This document shows positions 33,688 to 42,352 of a stretch of 64,000 nucleotides of DNA, piece by piece. The stretch is from JBDHWG01 sp046328525. GTDB lineage: Bacteria > Chloroflexota > Anaerolineae > Epilineales > JAHCIE01. The stretch covers positions 1,736,001 through 1,800,000 of the forward strand of contig JAXLWK010000003.1 in NCBI GenBank assembly GCA_046328525.1, written 5' to 3'. The notes below the pieces were generated by a model. The model was not told the origin of the DNA. It made no database searches and was given only the letters and a program-made list of their open reading frames with translations. Numbering within the stretch: the stretch's first letter is position 1; each line of letters begins with the position of its first letter. The position numbers were made by a program, and so were the translations under genes.

Positions 33688-36549
33688 ATGATTTCTCGCT
33701 CGTCGCGTGACAGGCGACCGACGCGGCGGCCTGGCGCAAACGCCCTTCGCGTGGCCTTCGTCGCTTGCGGAGCGCTGCTCGCCATCGCGCTGCTCATTGC
33801 CCAGGCCTTCCTGGCGCCGGCCTCGTCGAGTGTCAGCGCCTCGCCGGCCGCCCAGGCCGATCAGTGGCGGACATACGCCAACGGCGACGACCTGTGGTCC
33901 ATGGCCCTCGAAGGCTCCAACATCCTCTGGACAGGCACGCGCGGCGGCGGTGTCGTCGCCTGGGACCTGTCCGACCTCACCAACCCGAAACCGACGCAAT
34001 ACCTAGCTCCCCAGGACCCCCTCGCCGGCAACTTCGTGCGCGCCGTCGCCATTGACGGGCGCGGCACGAAGTGGTTCGGAACGGAGCGCGGCCTGACGCG
34101 CCTCAAGTCCGATGGCTCGTGGACGAGCTACACAATGGCGAACACGAGCAACGGCCTGCCGTCCAACGTCGTCACCGCCCTGGCCGTCCAGGACGACCGT
34201 TACCTGTGGGTCGGCACGCAGCAGTACTGGAGCATCCCTGACAAGAAGTTTCTCGGCGGCGGCATCGCCCGCGCCGACATGAGCGTTGACCCGCCGACGT
34301 GGACGGTGTGGAACACCTACAATAACCAGAGCGTGCCGTCCAACAACGTCACCGACATCGCGGTGGACACCACCTCCGCCGCCAACCAGGGCAAGGGCGA
34401 CGTCTGGATTACGATGCGCACCGATCTGATGGACGCGCCGCCCGATCAGCAGCAGCAGAACATCTACTTCCAGCAGCGCTACGGCGGCATCACCGTCATC
34501 CACCCGGACGGAAGCGTCGAGAAGTTTCAGCAAGACATCAACAACGTGAACTCCTGGCCGAAGTACGCCAGCCTCCTGACAGTCGCCGTTGATCCCACCG
34601 GGTTGAAGTGGTTCGGCACCGGCGACTTGACGAGCGGTGGCAACGGCTTCCACGTCATGAAGGGCAACACGCTCGCCAATGCCCAGTGGAAAGGCTACAC
34701 CGGCGGCAACGCCACGACCAGCACCGGCCTGACGCCTATCCCATCTTTGCCCGCCAACGCCAACCGATTCATCAACATCACCATGGGCGCGACGACCGCC
34801 GAGCGCCAGGATGTCTGGCTGAGCCTCGCCGACGTGGACGCCTATGCCGCCTACGACGGCGGCCTCGGTGTCTGTCAGCTCGCGTGGTACGGCTGGGACA
34901 GCGCCAAAGCGCCCACCTGCACGAACGTCTACGACGTCACAGGCGGCGCGGCCAACCGTCCCCTGGCCGGCAACCTCGTCCGCGCCATCGTCCGCAACGG
35001 CGCCGCCCAGGCCATCTACTTTGGCACGAGCGGCCGTCTGCCCGCCGCCGACACGTCCCAGTATCCCCAGGGCACCGACGGCCACGGCATCCAGGTCTTC
35101 TCTGAGGCGCTGGACACAGTGCTGACGACGACGGCGGCCGGCATCTCGCCCGCCAGCAACCATATCAACGCGGTGTCGTATCAGCAAGACAATACGGTCT
35201 GGGTGGGCAACGCCTACCCGAGCGGCACGAGTGACCTGTGGGGCGGCGCGGGCGTGGACCACCTCAAGTCCGACGGCAAAACGTGGGAACACCTCCGCCT
35301 GCGCGACACGGGCACGCAGATCAGTAGCGCCGTCAGCAGTCTCGGCACCGATGCGCGTGGCCGGCTGCTCATCGGCTTGTTGCCGCAGCAGCTCACCGAT
35401 CGCACCACCCGCGAGGGCGGCTTTGCCACGGTCGCCGGCGATACGCTCACGTACTACAACAAGGACAACACAGGCGGCGCGCTTCAGACCAACTCCGTCT
35501 CCACGTTGGCCTTGACCGCGGATGGCAATCGCGCCTATCTCGGCACAGGCAACGACTGGCCGGATCCCCACGACGCCGGCACCGGCGCGCCGGTGTTCGA
35601 CGCGCAACACGACGTCTGGGTCACGACCATCAAGCCGCCGGACCTGCTCGACACCGAGATCAGCAAGATCAGCATCACCAACGACCAGACCTGGATCGCC
35701 AACACGTGGCCCAGCTCCCGCGTGGAAGCGAGCCAGCGCACGGGCGGCGTCAGCGGCTTCCAGGGTACCCAGCTCCAACAAACCTACGCCGTCGGGAACA
35801 ACAGCCTCACCCTGAGCAATTCCGATCCGCGCGCCGTCTATATGGCCCCGGACGGCACACTGTGGGTTGGCGGGTATTTCACGCGCCGGCCGACGGTCGG
35901 CCCCACCCTGTCGGACGCGGCCATTTCGTGGCTGCCGTCGGGGCAGCAGCAGTTCCAGACGGTGACGTTCGCCGACGACGGCTGGGTAAGCGCCATCGTC
36001 AGCCGCCAGGGGGCCATCTGGGTTGGTACCACCCGGGGCGGCCAGAACATCGAGGACATTCCTACCCGTCTGCGCGACCTGCGCACCAATCAGTATGCGG
36101 CCCAGGGCGGCTTGCGCGTGTACGCCAACGGCCAGTGGAGCCTGTACACGCCAGACAACTCCCCCCTGGTGAGCGGGCATATCAATGCCCTCACCGTGGA
36201 CACGGCCAACAACCTGTGGATTGGCACCTCGATGGGGCTGATGCGCTACTCCGGCGGCGTTCCTTCGACGCCCGTGGTTCCCGCCACCCCCGGCGCGACG
36301 TTCACGCCACGGCCCTCGTCCACCCCGACCGCGTCGCCGACGCCGACGAACGTCGCCGTGAACAAGACGCCCGACTCGGGCGGCCACGCGCCGACGATGA
36401 CCCCGGCCATCCCGACGCCCACGCCCACGCCGTTCCCCGGCTCGCCGCCGCCGGAGATCCCCGAGGCCTCGACGCTGCTCCTCATGGGCGGCGGCCTGGC
36501 CGGATTGGTGGGCTACCTGCGCTACCTGCGCATCCGCCGTCGGCCATAG
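33688..36549 (+). CDS. Exported double-propeller protein (14 Reg_prop-type blades) with PEP-CTERM-like anchor
   Basis: A 953-residue third paralogue. A basic start and a hydrophobic helix (about 21-45) form a signal; the mature protein begins with the shared block (TYANGDDLWSMALEG, LWTGTRGGG). I count 14 blade motifs, ending LWIGTSMGL near 850. A Thr/Pro linker leads to PEIPEAST (922-929), a hydrophobic helix (LLLMGGGLAGLVGYL) and an Arg-rich end (RIRRRP), which is the layout of PEP-CTERM sorting signals, though with PEA instead of PEP. ATG 33688 has GGAGG 8 bases upstream; the 172-bp gap before it may hold a separate promoter. Confidence 0.8.
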   Translation: MISRSSRDRRPTRRPGANALRVAFVACGALLAIALLIAQAFLAPASSSVSASPAAQADQWRTYANGDDLWSMALEGSNILWTGTRGGGVVAWDLSDLTNPKPTQYLAPQDPLAGNFVRAVAIDGRGTKWFGTERGLTRLKSDGSWTSYTMANTSNGLPSNVVTALAVQDDRYLWVGTQQYWSIPDKKFLGGGIARADMSVDPPTWTVWNTYNNQSVPSNNVTDIAVDTTSAANQGKGDVWITMRTDLMDAPPDQQQQNIYFQQRYGGITVIHPDGSVEKFQQDINNVNSWPKYASLLTVAVDPTGLKWFGTGDLTSGGNGFHVMKGNTLANAQWKGYTGGNATTSTGLTPIPSLPANANRFINITMGATTAERQDVWLSLADVDAYAAYDGGLGVCQLAWYGWDSAKAPTCTNVYDVTGGAANRPLAGNLVRAIVRNGAAQAIYFGTSGRLPAADTSQYPQGTDGHGIQVFSEALDTVLTTTAAGISPASNHINAVSYQQDNTVWVGNAYPSGTSDLWGGAGVDHLKSDGKTWEHLRLRDTGTQISSAVSSLGTDARGRLLIGLLPQQLTDRTTREGGFATVAGDTLTYYNKDNTGGALQTNSVSTLALTADGNRAYLGTGNDWPDPHDAGTGAPVFDAQHDVWVTTIKPPDLLDTEISKISITNDQTWIANTWPSSRVEASQRTGGVSGFQGTQLQQTYAVGNNSLTLSNSDPRAVYMAPDGTLWVGGYFTRRPTVGPTLSDAAISWLPSGQQQFQTVTFADDGWVSAIVSRQGAIWVGTTRGGQNIEDIPTRLRDLRTNQYAAQGGLRVYANGQWSLYTPDNSPLVSGHINALTVDTANNLWIGTSMGLMRYSGGVPSTPVVPATPGATFTPRPSSTPTASPTPTNVAVNKTPDSGGHAPTMTPAIPTPTPTPFPGSPPPEIPEASTLLLMGGGLAGLVGYLRYLRIRRRP

Positions 36550-36563
36550 CATAGGAACGCAAA

Positions 36564-36608
36564 AACGCAAAGCCGCAAAGGAAGAATCTTCCTTTGCGGC
36601 TTTGCGTT
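36564..36608. repeat. Perfect 45-nt palindrome between convergent genes
   Basis: Arms of 22 bp (36564-36585 and 36587-36608, containing CGCAAAGCCGCAAAGG) surround a single central base. It lies between the third propeller gene and the patatin gene, whose 3' ends face each other, so it may act as a bidirectional terminator; it also resembles the dispersed CGCAAAG family seen at 55165-55239. Confidence 0.8.
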
Positions 36609-36637
36609 ACCCTTCTCTCGGCACGCGCGAGCGTTGG

Positions 36638-37549
36638 CTATGCTTTTGCGCCGGCCGTATCTGTCGGCACGCGCTTGCGCGGCAGCAGGCCGCTGGCCCG
36701 GCGCCACGCCCGCTGGGGCCATGTCTCCAGCGGCGGAACAGTGTCCAGGAACGCCGACGTCTGCTCGTACCCCGCCCCAATCAGGATGTCGGTCTTGGAG
36801 TAGTCCGACACGCTACACGGTACGGGTGGGCTAAGCTGGATGTGGTGCAGCCGCACGCCGCGGCTGCCCGCCAGGGCGACGCTCGTCTGCCACTGCCGCT
36901 GCACCAGCGCGCCGATCGCCTTGCCGCTCACGTGCAGCACGCTGCGCCGCGCAATCGGCGGCATGGGGCCGTCCACGATGTGTAGGGCGTAAATCTCCCG
37001 CGCCCCTCGCTCCAGCGCCACCTCGATCGGCAAGAGCGCGACTGCGCCGCCGTCTACGTACTCCCCGTCGTCCAGCGGATAGGGCGGGTGCAGCGGCGGC
37101 AGCGCCGTCGTCGCCATGATAGCGTCCACCACCTTGTCGGCGGGCCGGTCGCCCATGACGCGCATCGCGCCCGTGTCCAGATTGGTGACGACGATGTAGC
37201 AGCGCGCGCCCTTCAGGTCGCTCAGCGTCTCGACGCCGGCATACTGGCGCTGAATGTAGCGGTAGAAGGTCTCGTTGGAGTACAGGCTGCCGTGACCACG
37301 CGCCAGCCGCCACGCGACCTGGAGCTTGTTGTCGGGGTAAATGTCGGTGCGCCGCACGGTACGCCAGAGCGAAGCCAGCGTCTCGATGCGGTCGAGGGAC
37401 GGCTCCACCGCCACAAACGCCGCATTCAGCCCGCCGACCGACGTGCCGACCAGCATGTCAGGTCGAACGCCCCGCTCCAGCAAGGCGCGCAGCGCGCCAA
37501 CCTGCAACGCGCCCCGACTCCCGCCACCGCTGAGAACAAACGCGATCAT
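36638..37549 (-). CDS. Patatin-like phospholipase
   Basis: A 303-residue serine lipase/acylhydrolase of the patatin (RssA/YchK) group. It carries the oxyanion motif GGGSRGALQVGAL, the nucleophile elbow GTSVG with catalytic Ser, and the DGG motif (EYVDGG) supplying the Asp of the dyad. No signal peptide is seen, so it is cytoplasmic or peripheral. Its start overlaps the stop of the methyltransferase gene upstream (ATGA), so the two are translationally coupled; why they are paired is not evident. Confidence 0.92.
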   Translation of the reverse strand: MIAFVLSGGGSRGALQVGALRALLERGVRPDMLVGTSVGGLNAAFVAVEPSLDRIETLASLWRTVRRTDIYPDNKLQVAWRLARGHGSLYSNETFYRYIQRQYAGVETLSDLKGARCYIVVTNLDTGAMRVMGDRPADKVVDAIMATTALPPLHPPYPLDDGEYVDGGAVALLPIEVALERGAREIYALHIVDGPMPPIARRSVLHVSGKAIGALVQRQWQTSVALAGSRGVRLHHIQLSPPVPCSVSDYSKTDILIGAGYEQTSAFLDTVPPLETWPQRAWRRASGLLPRKRVPTDTAGAKA

Positions 37550-38391
37550 GCCTCCTCCACCTCCGCCATCTCGCCGCCGCCCTCATCCGCGCCATCGGCG
37601 GACACAGCCTCGGCCGGCGCGAAGCCGCGCGTCTTTCGGCCAAAGAGCAAATAGCCCGTGTGGGCCGTCATCCGGTCCATCGGCCGCAGACGCGCCGGTA
37701 CAGTCTTGTAGAACCTTAGCAATATCTCGGCCACTTCGACATCGGCAAAGCCGACGGCCTGCATCCCCGCCAGCACCTCGCTCACCTGGTTGGTCGTCGG
37801 CACGAGAGCGCCAAACGCGCCGCCCCACTTCAGGGCCTCCCACGCCTGGGCCTGGTAGTCCTCCGGCTCGCGCACGTCGAGAAATACGGCGTCCACGTCC
37901 CGCTCCGCAAAGCCCTCGGCGATGTCGCGCTGCTCGAAGTCCACCCACGGCGACAGCCCGACGCGCTCGATGTTCTTGCGCGCCCGGTCCTGCATGTCGG
38001 CGCGCACCTCGTAGGAGTAGACGCGCCCCGTCGTACGGACGTAGTACGCCAGGGCCGTCGTCAGGCCGCCACTGCCCGTGCCAGCCTCGATCACGTGCGA
38101 GCCGGGGCCGATGCCCAGCTTCAGCAAGGCGTAGCCGATGTCCTTGGGGTACATGATCGTGCCGCCACGCTCGACCGTCATGATCAGGTCGTGCAGGTTC
38201 GCCTGGAGGACGATGAAGCGGTCGCCCCGGTTCGAGACGACCTCGCGCCCCAGCTCCTGCCCGATGATGTCGCTGTGCATCACCCGGCCAAGGTGGGAGT
38301 GAAACTCGCCACCGTCGGCGAGCCGCACGATGTAGCGGTTCCCCTGGTGGCTGACAAGCAAGACAAGTTGATCAACGGTGGCAACGTTCAT
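37546..38391 (-). CDS. trmI: tRNA (adenine(58)-N1)-methyltransferase, TrmI type
   Basis: A 281-residue SAM-dependent methyltransferase. An N-terminal small beta domain (about 1-75) precedes YPKDIGYALLKLGIGPG, the SAM motif VIEAGTGSGGLTTALAYYV, VYSYEVRADMQ, and VDAVFLDVREPEDY, which match TrmI/Gcd14 enzymes that methylate A58 of tRNA. The C-terminal tail is Ala/Glu-rich. ATG 38391 is preferred; a GTG at 38415 has its ribosome site only one base away. It is divergent from the tRNA-Arg gene. Confidence 0.87.
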   Translation of the reverse strand: MNVATVDQLVLLVSHQGNRYIVRLADGGEFHSHLGRVMHSDIIGQELGREVVSNRGDRFIVLQANLHDLIMTVERGGTIMYPKDIGYALLKLGIGPGSHVIEAGTGSGGLTTALAYYVRTTGRVYSYEVRADMQDRARKNIERVGLSPWVDFEQRDIAEGFAERDVDAVFLDVREPEDYQAQAWEALKWGGAFGALVPTTNQVSEVLAGMQAVGFADVEVAEILLRFYKTVPARLRPMDRMTAHTGYLLFGRKTRGFAPAEAVSADGADEGGGEMAEVEEA

Positions 38392-38491
38392 GGCTATGGT
38401 TCCGCTGGAATTCACGCTCCCCGCGTGCGGGGCAGCGCGTCATCGAAGTATACGGGCGCAGCGTTCTTTCGACAAAACGCGGGGCGCGGAT

Positions 38492-38520
38492 TTGCCCCGG
38501 CGGCGAGACGCGCGTATGAT
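38492..38520 (+). promoter_or_regulatory. Promoter of tRNA-Arg
   Basis: TTGCCC (38492-38497), a 17-bp spacer, TATGAT (38515-38520). The tRNA begins 31 bases after the -10. Confidence 0.65.
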
Positions 38521-38550
38521 TTGACCGTCTACTGGCGTCCTACATCCTGC

Positions 38551-38624
38551 GCCCCCGTAGCTCAGTGGATTAGAGCACCTGTCTTCGGAACAGGGTGTCG
38601 TAGGTTCGAGTCCTACCGGGGGTA
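38551..38624 (+). tRNA. tRNA-Arg (anticodon UCG)
   Basis: A 74-nt cloverleaf. Acceptor 38551-38557 pairs with 38617-38623 (with a G1-U72 wobble at the end). The D-arm stem is GCTC/GAGC, the anticodon stem CCTGT/ACAGG with loop CTTCGGA (anticodon 38585-38587, reading CGA), the variable loop GTGTC, and the T-arm GTAGG/CCTAC with TTCGAGT. The discriminator is A; CCA is not encoded. Confidence 0.93.
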
Positions 38625-38637
38625 CTGCTAAGGAAGC

Positions 38638-38671
38638 GGCCCGTTCTCGCGCGGCGAGGCGGGCCTTTTCT
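38638..38671 (+). terminator. Terminator after tRNA-Arg
   Basis: GGCCCG (38638-38643) pairs with CGGGCC (38660-38665), with an inner CTCG/CGAG stem, and is followed by TTTTCTT. Confidence 0.75.
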
Positions 38672-38676
38672 TACCT

Positions 38677-38705
38677 TTGCCGCTCCACGCCCGGAAGCCT
38701 ATAAT
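38677..38705 (+). promoter_or_regulatory. Promoter of the HTH-Kelch gene
   Basis: TTGCCG (38677-38682), a 17-bp spacer, and TATAAT (38700-38705). It overlaps the end of the tRNA terminator region and gives a leader of about 40 bases. Confidence 0.8.
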
Positions 38706-38752
38706 TGTGTCCCGACGCATCGGCGGGTCAGACTTTTTCCTGGAGCTTTTGC

Positions 38753-40237
38753 ATGACTGAGGCCCCACGGACCCTCAGCGAGCGCGAGACCGACGTATTG
38801 CGCTTGTTGGCAAAAGGCGCGACGAACCAGCAAATCGCCGACGAGCTGGTTATCAGCGTCAATACCGTCAAGGTCCACGTGCGGAACATCTTCGATAAGC
38901 TCGGTGTGCAAAGCCGAACGGAAGCCACCCTCTACGCTATCCACACGGGACTCATCGCCGTACCCCAGACCAGGGCCGGCGAGCCCGGCGTCGCGCTGGA
39001 CGCGGCCGAAGACCTCGGCATCGCGGCGGCGTCTGTGTCCGAGCCCCCGCTCGCGGCAGACGCCTCGCCGGTTGCGGACGACGGCCGCCCCGCCCAGAAC
39101 GGCGCGGCAACGGCGTCGCCTGCCAGCGAAATGCCCGCCCCTGCCCCTGTCGCCCCAACGCCCCAACGCCGCCTCCTGGCCTGGGCCGGCCCGCTGCTGG
39201 CCCTCGTCATTGTCGCCATTGTCGCCGCCGCCGTTATCTGGCGCAACACCCTGGCCGCGCCCGCCGCCGCGCCGACGGTCGTCCCGGCGACCACCGAGGG
39301 CGGCGTGGTCAGCACCGCCAACCAGCGCTGGGTCGAGTATCCACCGCTGCCCACAGCGCGCGGCAATCTCGCCGTCGTCGCCTACACCACGGGCATCTCC
39401 CAGACACGCGGCATCTATGCCATCGCCGGCCAGGCCGCCGACGGCGTGACAGGCGTCGTCGAGCGCTTCAACTGGCTCGACCGCACGTGGTCCAAAATGA
39501 CGAGTAAGCCGACGCCCGTCCGCGATGTCAACGCCGCCGTTCTCGGCGGCCGGGTCTACGTCCCCGGCGGCTGCGACGCCGGCGGACGCCCGACGGACGT
39601 ATTCGAAATCTACGACCCGACGCTCGACCGCCCCGGCGGCTCGCCCTGGACGACGGGGCCGCGTCTGCCGCGCCCGCTGTGCGGCTACGCCCTGGCCGCC
39701 GTCGAGGGCAAGCTGTATGTCTTTGGCGGCTGGGACGGGCAGGGGTATCGCTCCGAAACGCTGGTCTATGCGCCCGGCAGCGCCGCGTGGCAGGCCGCCG
39801 CGCCGATGCCCACGCCCCGCGCCTATATGGGATCGGCCATCATTGATGAGACCGTCGTCATCGTCGGCGGCGCCAACGGCGCCCCCCTTGCCACCACCGA
39901 GGTCTATGACCCAAGCCAGGACCACGCCGGCGCGACGCCGTGGCGTTCGATGGCGCCGCTGCCGGAGCCGCGCGTCGGCCCCGGTGTAGCGTCCGTCGGT
40001 CAGCGCGTCTACGTCGTCGGCGGAGGAACGGGCCTGGGCATGGCCCGCTTCGACCTGGCCGACAACGCCTGGGCCACGGAAGCCACGCCGTTTGTGGGCG
40101 AGTGGCAGAACCTGGGCATGGCCGCCGTCCACCCCAAGCTCTACGCGATGGGTGGCACGGGACCGCTTAACGTCAATCGCGCCTACCAGGCGGTCTTCGA
40201 GATGATCCTCCCTCTCGGCCGCCCGGCTGCGCCGTGA
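38753..40237 (+). CDS. Membrane-tethered LuxR-type HTH protein with extracytoplasmic Kelch propeller
   Basis: A 494-residue protein of three parts. Residues 7-65 are a GerE/LuxR DNA-binding HTH (LSERETDVLRLLAKGATNQQ, then NTVKVHVRNIFDKLGV). An Ala/Pro linker leads to one transmembrane helix (about 141-163). The outer part (about 195-490) holds Kelch-type repeats with VYVPGG, LYVFGG, VVIVGG, VYVVGG and LYAMGG strands. By topology the HTH is inside and the propeller outside, making a candidate one-component signal transducer; this is inference. ATG 38753 has GGAG 7 bases upstream. The glycosidase-like gene follows after 6 bp. Confidence 0.85.
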   Translation: MTEAPRTLSERETDVLRLLAKGATNQQIADELVISVNTVKVHVRNIFDKLGVQSRTEATLYAIHTGLIAVPQTRAGEPGVALDAAEDLGIAAASVSEPPLAADASPVADDGRPAQNGAATASPASEMPAPAPVAPTPQRRLLAWAGPLLALVIVAIVAAAVIWRNTLAAPAAAPTVVPATTEGGVVSTANQRWVEYPPLPTARGNLAVVAYTTGISQTRGIYAIAGQAADGVTGVVERFNWLDRTWSKMTSKPTPVRDVNAAVLGGRVYVPGGCDAGGRPTDVFEIYDPTLDRPGGSPWTTGPRLPRPLCGYALAAVEGKLYVFGGWDGQGYRSETLVYAPGSAAWQAAAPMPTPRAYMGSAIIDETVVIVGGANGAPLATTEVYDPSQDHAGATPWRSMAPLPEPRVGPGVASVGQRVYVVGGGTGLGMARFDLADNAWATEATPFVGEWQNLGMAAVHPKLYAMGGTGPLNVNRAYQAVFEMILPLGRPAAP

Positions 40238-40243
40238 GAGCTT

Positions 40244-41959
40244 ATGCAAACGCGACTACTGCACACCCCAAAGTGGCTGCTCCGCCTGGCGGTGGCCGTC
40301 TGCGCCGCCGGCCTGGCCGTCATCCTCGTCATGTACGGCCTGACGGAGCGCGTGACCACCGTCGAGAGCGCCCCGCCGCGCCTCATCCCCCAAACCGACG
40401 TCAACCCCTACGGCGCGAACTTCTTCCTCGACCAAGAGGTCGAGGCCTGGAAGCGCGAGAAGACAGTGCAGATGGCGGAAGCCGCTGGCATCGGGTGGGC
40501 CAAGCAGTCGTTCCCCTGGGAAGCCATCGAGCTGAAGCAGAAGGGCCGCTTCATCGAGGCCGACGGACGTAGCACGTGGCAAAAGTACGACGACATCGTA
40601 GACCTGCTGAACAAGCACCACATCCAGGTGATCGCTCGCCTCGACCGGCCGCCGTCATGGAGCCGCCAGGACAACCAGCTCCCGCAGCGCCCGCCGGACA
40701 ACCTGAACGACTACGGCGACTTCGTGTACGCCTTCGTCAATCACTTCAAGGGGCGCATCCGCTACATTCAGATTTGGAACGAGCCGAACATCTTCCCGGA
40801 GTGGGGCAACCAACCGGTGGACCCGGAAGCGTACACGGCGATGCTCAAGATCGCCTACACGCGCGCGAAAGACGCCGACCCGAATATCGTCGTCCTGTCC
40901 GCGCCCCTGGCGATGACCGTGGACAACGCGCCCACCCGCCGCAACATGTCGGACCTGGATTACCTGGAGCGCATGTACCGCGCCGGCGCGAAGGATTACT
41001 TCGACATCCTCTCGACCAACGCCTTCGGCATGGACGAGCCGCCGTCCGCGCCCCCCGACCCGACCAAGCTCAACTTCCAGCGCGTCCTGCTCCAGCGGCA
41101 GATCATGGAGAAGTACGGCGACGGCAACAAGCCGGTCTGGTTCAACGAGTACGGTTGGAACGCCTCGCCGGCGGATTTTGCGAAGGATGACCTGATCTGG
41201 AAGCGCGTGGACGAGGCGCAGCAGGCGCAGTACGCCCTCGACGGCATCAAGCTGGCGCGGGAGAACTGGCCGTGGGCGGGGGTGTTCAACCTGTGGTACT
41301 TCCGCCAGGTGGGCAACAAGTCGCCGCAGCAGTCGGACTACTACTTCCGCATGGTGGACGTGGACTTCACGCCGCGCCAGCTGTACACCCAACTCAAGGA
41401 AGCCGCCGCCGGGTTGCGGCTGGCCCGCGCCGGGTACTACCAGGAGACGAGCACGCCGGTCGTCTCGTCGCCCGGCTGGCAGATTGTGCTGGCGCCGGCG
41501 GCCAGCGGCGGGAGCTACATTGACAGCGAGCGTCCCGGCGCGAGCGTGACCATCCCCTTCGAGGGCGAGAGCATCGAGCTGGTGGCATATCGCGGGCCAG
41601 AGGCGGGACGCTGCCTCGTCACGATTGACGAGCAAGGGATACCGGGCCTGCCGGTGGACAGCCAGGGCCGCACCTACGTGGAGCTATATCAGCGCACGAG
41701 CCAATGGCAGTCGCGCGAGCCGCTCGCCGACCATCTGGGCCGCGGCACGCACACCCTCAAGCTGGCGGTCAGCGAAGGCTCGACGCCCGGCGCCTCCGGT
41801 CCCCGCTGCAACATTGACGCCGTGGTCGTCGGCGGCCCATCGCCGTCGGTGCCGCTGGGCCTCACGGCGCTCCTCGCGCTCGGGCTGCTCGGCTCCGGCG
41901 CGCTGCTCGTCTACCAGCGCCGCCACGGCCCGATGGACGAGCCACGCCGAAGGCGCTAG
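40244..41959 (+). CDS. Membrane-anchored glycoside-hydrolase-like protein (clan GH-A fold)
   Basis: A 571-residue protein with a transmembrane helix at each end (about 11-33 and 535-557) and a large outer part. The catalytic TIM barrel shows YIQIWNEPN (Glu180 as acid/base) and VWFNEYGWN (Glu302 as nucleophile), the spacing and sequence expected of clan GH-A enzymes such as GH39/GH5-like proteins. A beta-rich domain follows (about 425-530). The substrate is unknown. It is 6 bp behind the HTH-Kelch gene, so they are co-transcribed and may work on the same surface polysaccharide. Confidence 0.8.
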   Translation: MQTRLLHTPKWLLRLAVAVCAAGLAVILVMYGLTERVTTVESAPPRLIPQTDVNPYGANFFLDQEVEAWKREKTVQMAEAAGIGWAKQSFPWEAIELKQKGRFIEADGRSTWQKYDDIVDLLNKHHIQVIARLDRPPSWSRQDNQLPQRPPDNLNDYGDFVYAFVNHFKGRIRYIQIWNEPNIFPEWGNQPVDPEAYTAMLKIAYTRAKDADPNIVVLSAPLAMTVDNAPTRRNMSDLDYLERMYRAGAKDYFDILSTNAFGMDEPPSAPPDPTKLNFQRVLLQRQIMEKYGDGNKPVWFNEYGWNASPADFAKDDLIWKRVDEAQQAQYALDGIKLARENWPWAGVFNLWYFRQVGNKSPQQSDYYFRMVDVDFTPRQLYTQLKEAAAGLRLARAGYYQETSTPVVSSPGWQIVLAPAASGGSYIDSERPGASVTIPFEGESIELVAYRGPEAGRCLVTIDEQGIPGLPVDSQGRTYVELYQRTSQWQSREPLADHLGRGTHTLKLAVSEGSTPGASGPRCNIDAVVVGGPSPSVPLGLTALLALGLLGSGALLVYQRRHGPMDEPRRRR

Positions 41960-41981
41960 CGCAAGAACAGCAAGCGCCGCG

Positions 41982-42344
41982 ATGCCTAAAGCCCCCGACT
42001 GTTTCCTCACCATGTATGAGCCCACAGTTCTAGGACCGTGGGCGTGCTTCATTGAAGAGAGGCTAAGGGTAGCCGAGCCTTATGATGATTATCTTCGAGT
42101 GCGGCTTGACCCGCCCATCAGGATATCTGGCATCAATGGCGCTATTTCGATTCCAGAAGTAGTCCTGGCAACCCGCGAAGTGGGTACGACTCTTCATCCA
42201 CCAAGCCGCTGGCCGCTTGGCGTGTACATAGCGCGACTCTTGAGGGTGCCGGACGATGGAGTACTCTCGGCTGACGATCTCGTGATTATGGGTTGGGGTA
42301 AAGTGCATCAGACAAGGACTGCGGCCGAAACGCGAAGCAACTAA
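41982..42344 (+). CDS. Hypothetical protein
   Basis: A 120-residue protein I cannot assign. It contains YDDYLRVRLDPPI, EVVLATREVGTTLHPPSRW and a Pro/Trp-rich middle, with no signal peptide or membrane helix. It looks like a compact soluble protein. The start is uncertain: ATG 41982 and ATG 42012 both lack a good ribosome site. The DNA from here to about 43010 is visibly lower in G+C than the flanks, hinting at acquired DNA. It converges with the DUF5615 gene. Confidence 0.55.
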   Translation: MPKAPDCFLTMYEPTVLGPWACFIEERLRVAEPYDDYLRVRLDPPIRISGINGAISIPEVVLATREVGTTLHPPSRWPLGVYIARLLRVPDDGVLSADDLVIMGWGKVHQTRTAAETRSN

Positions 42345-42352
42345 TGAGGCGG

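Noticed and set aside
34003..36570. Minus-strand open frame of 855 codons opposite the third propeller gene
   Set aside because: High G+C gives long antisense frames; the translation is Arg/Gly/Val-rich without domains, whereas the plus strand encodes clear propeller repeats.
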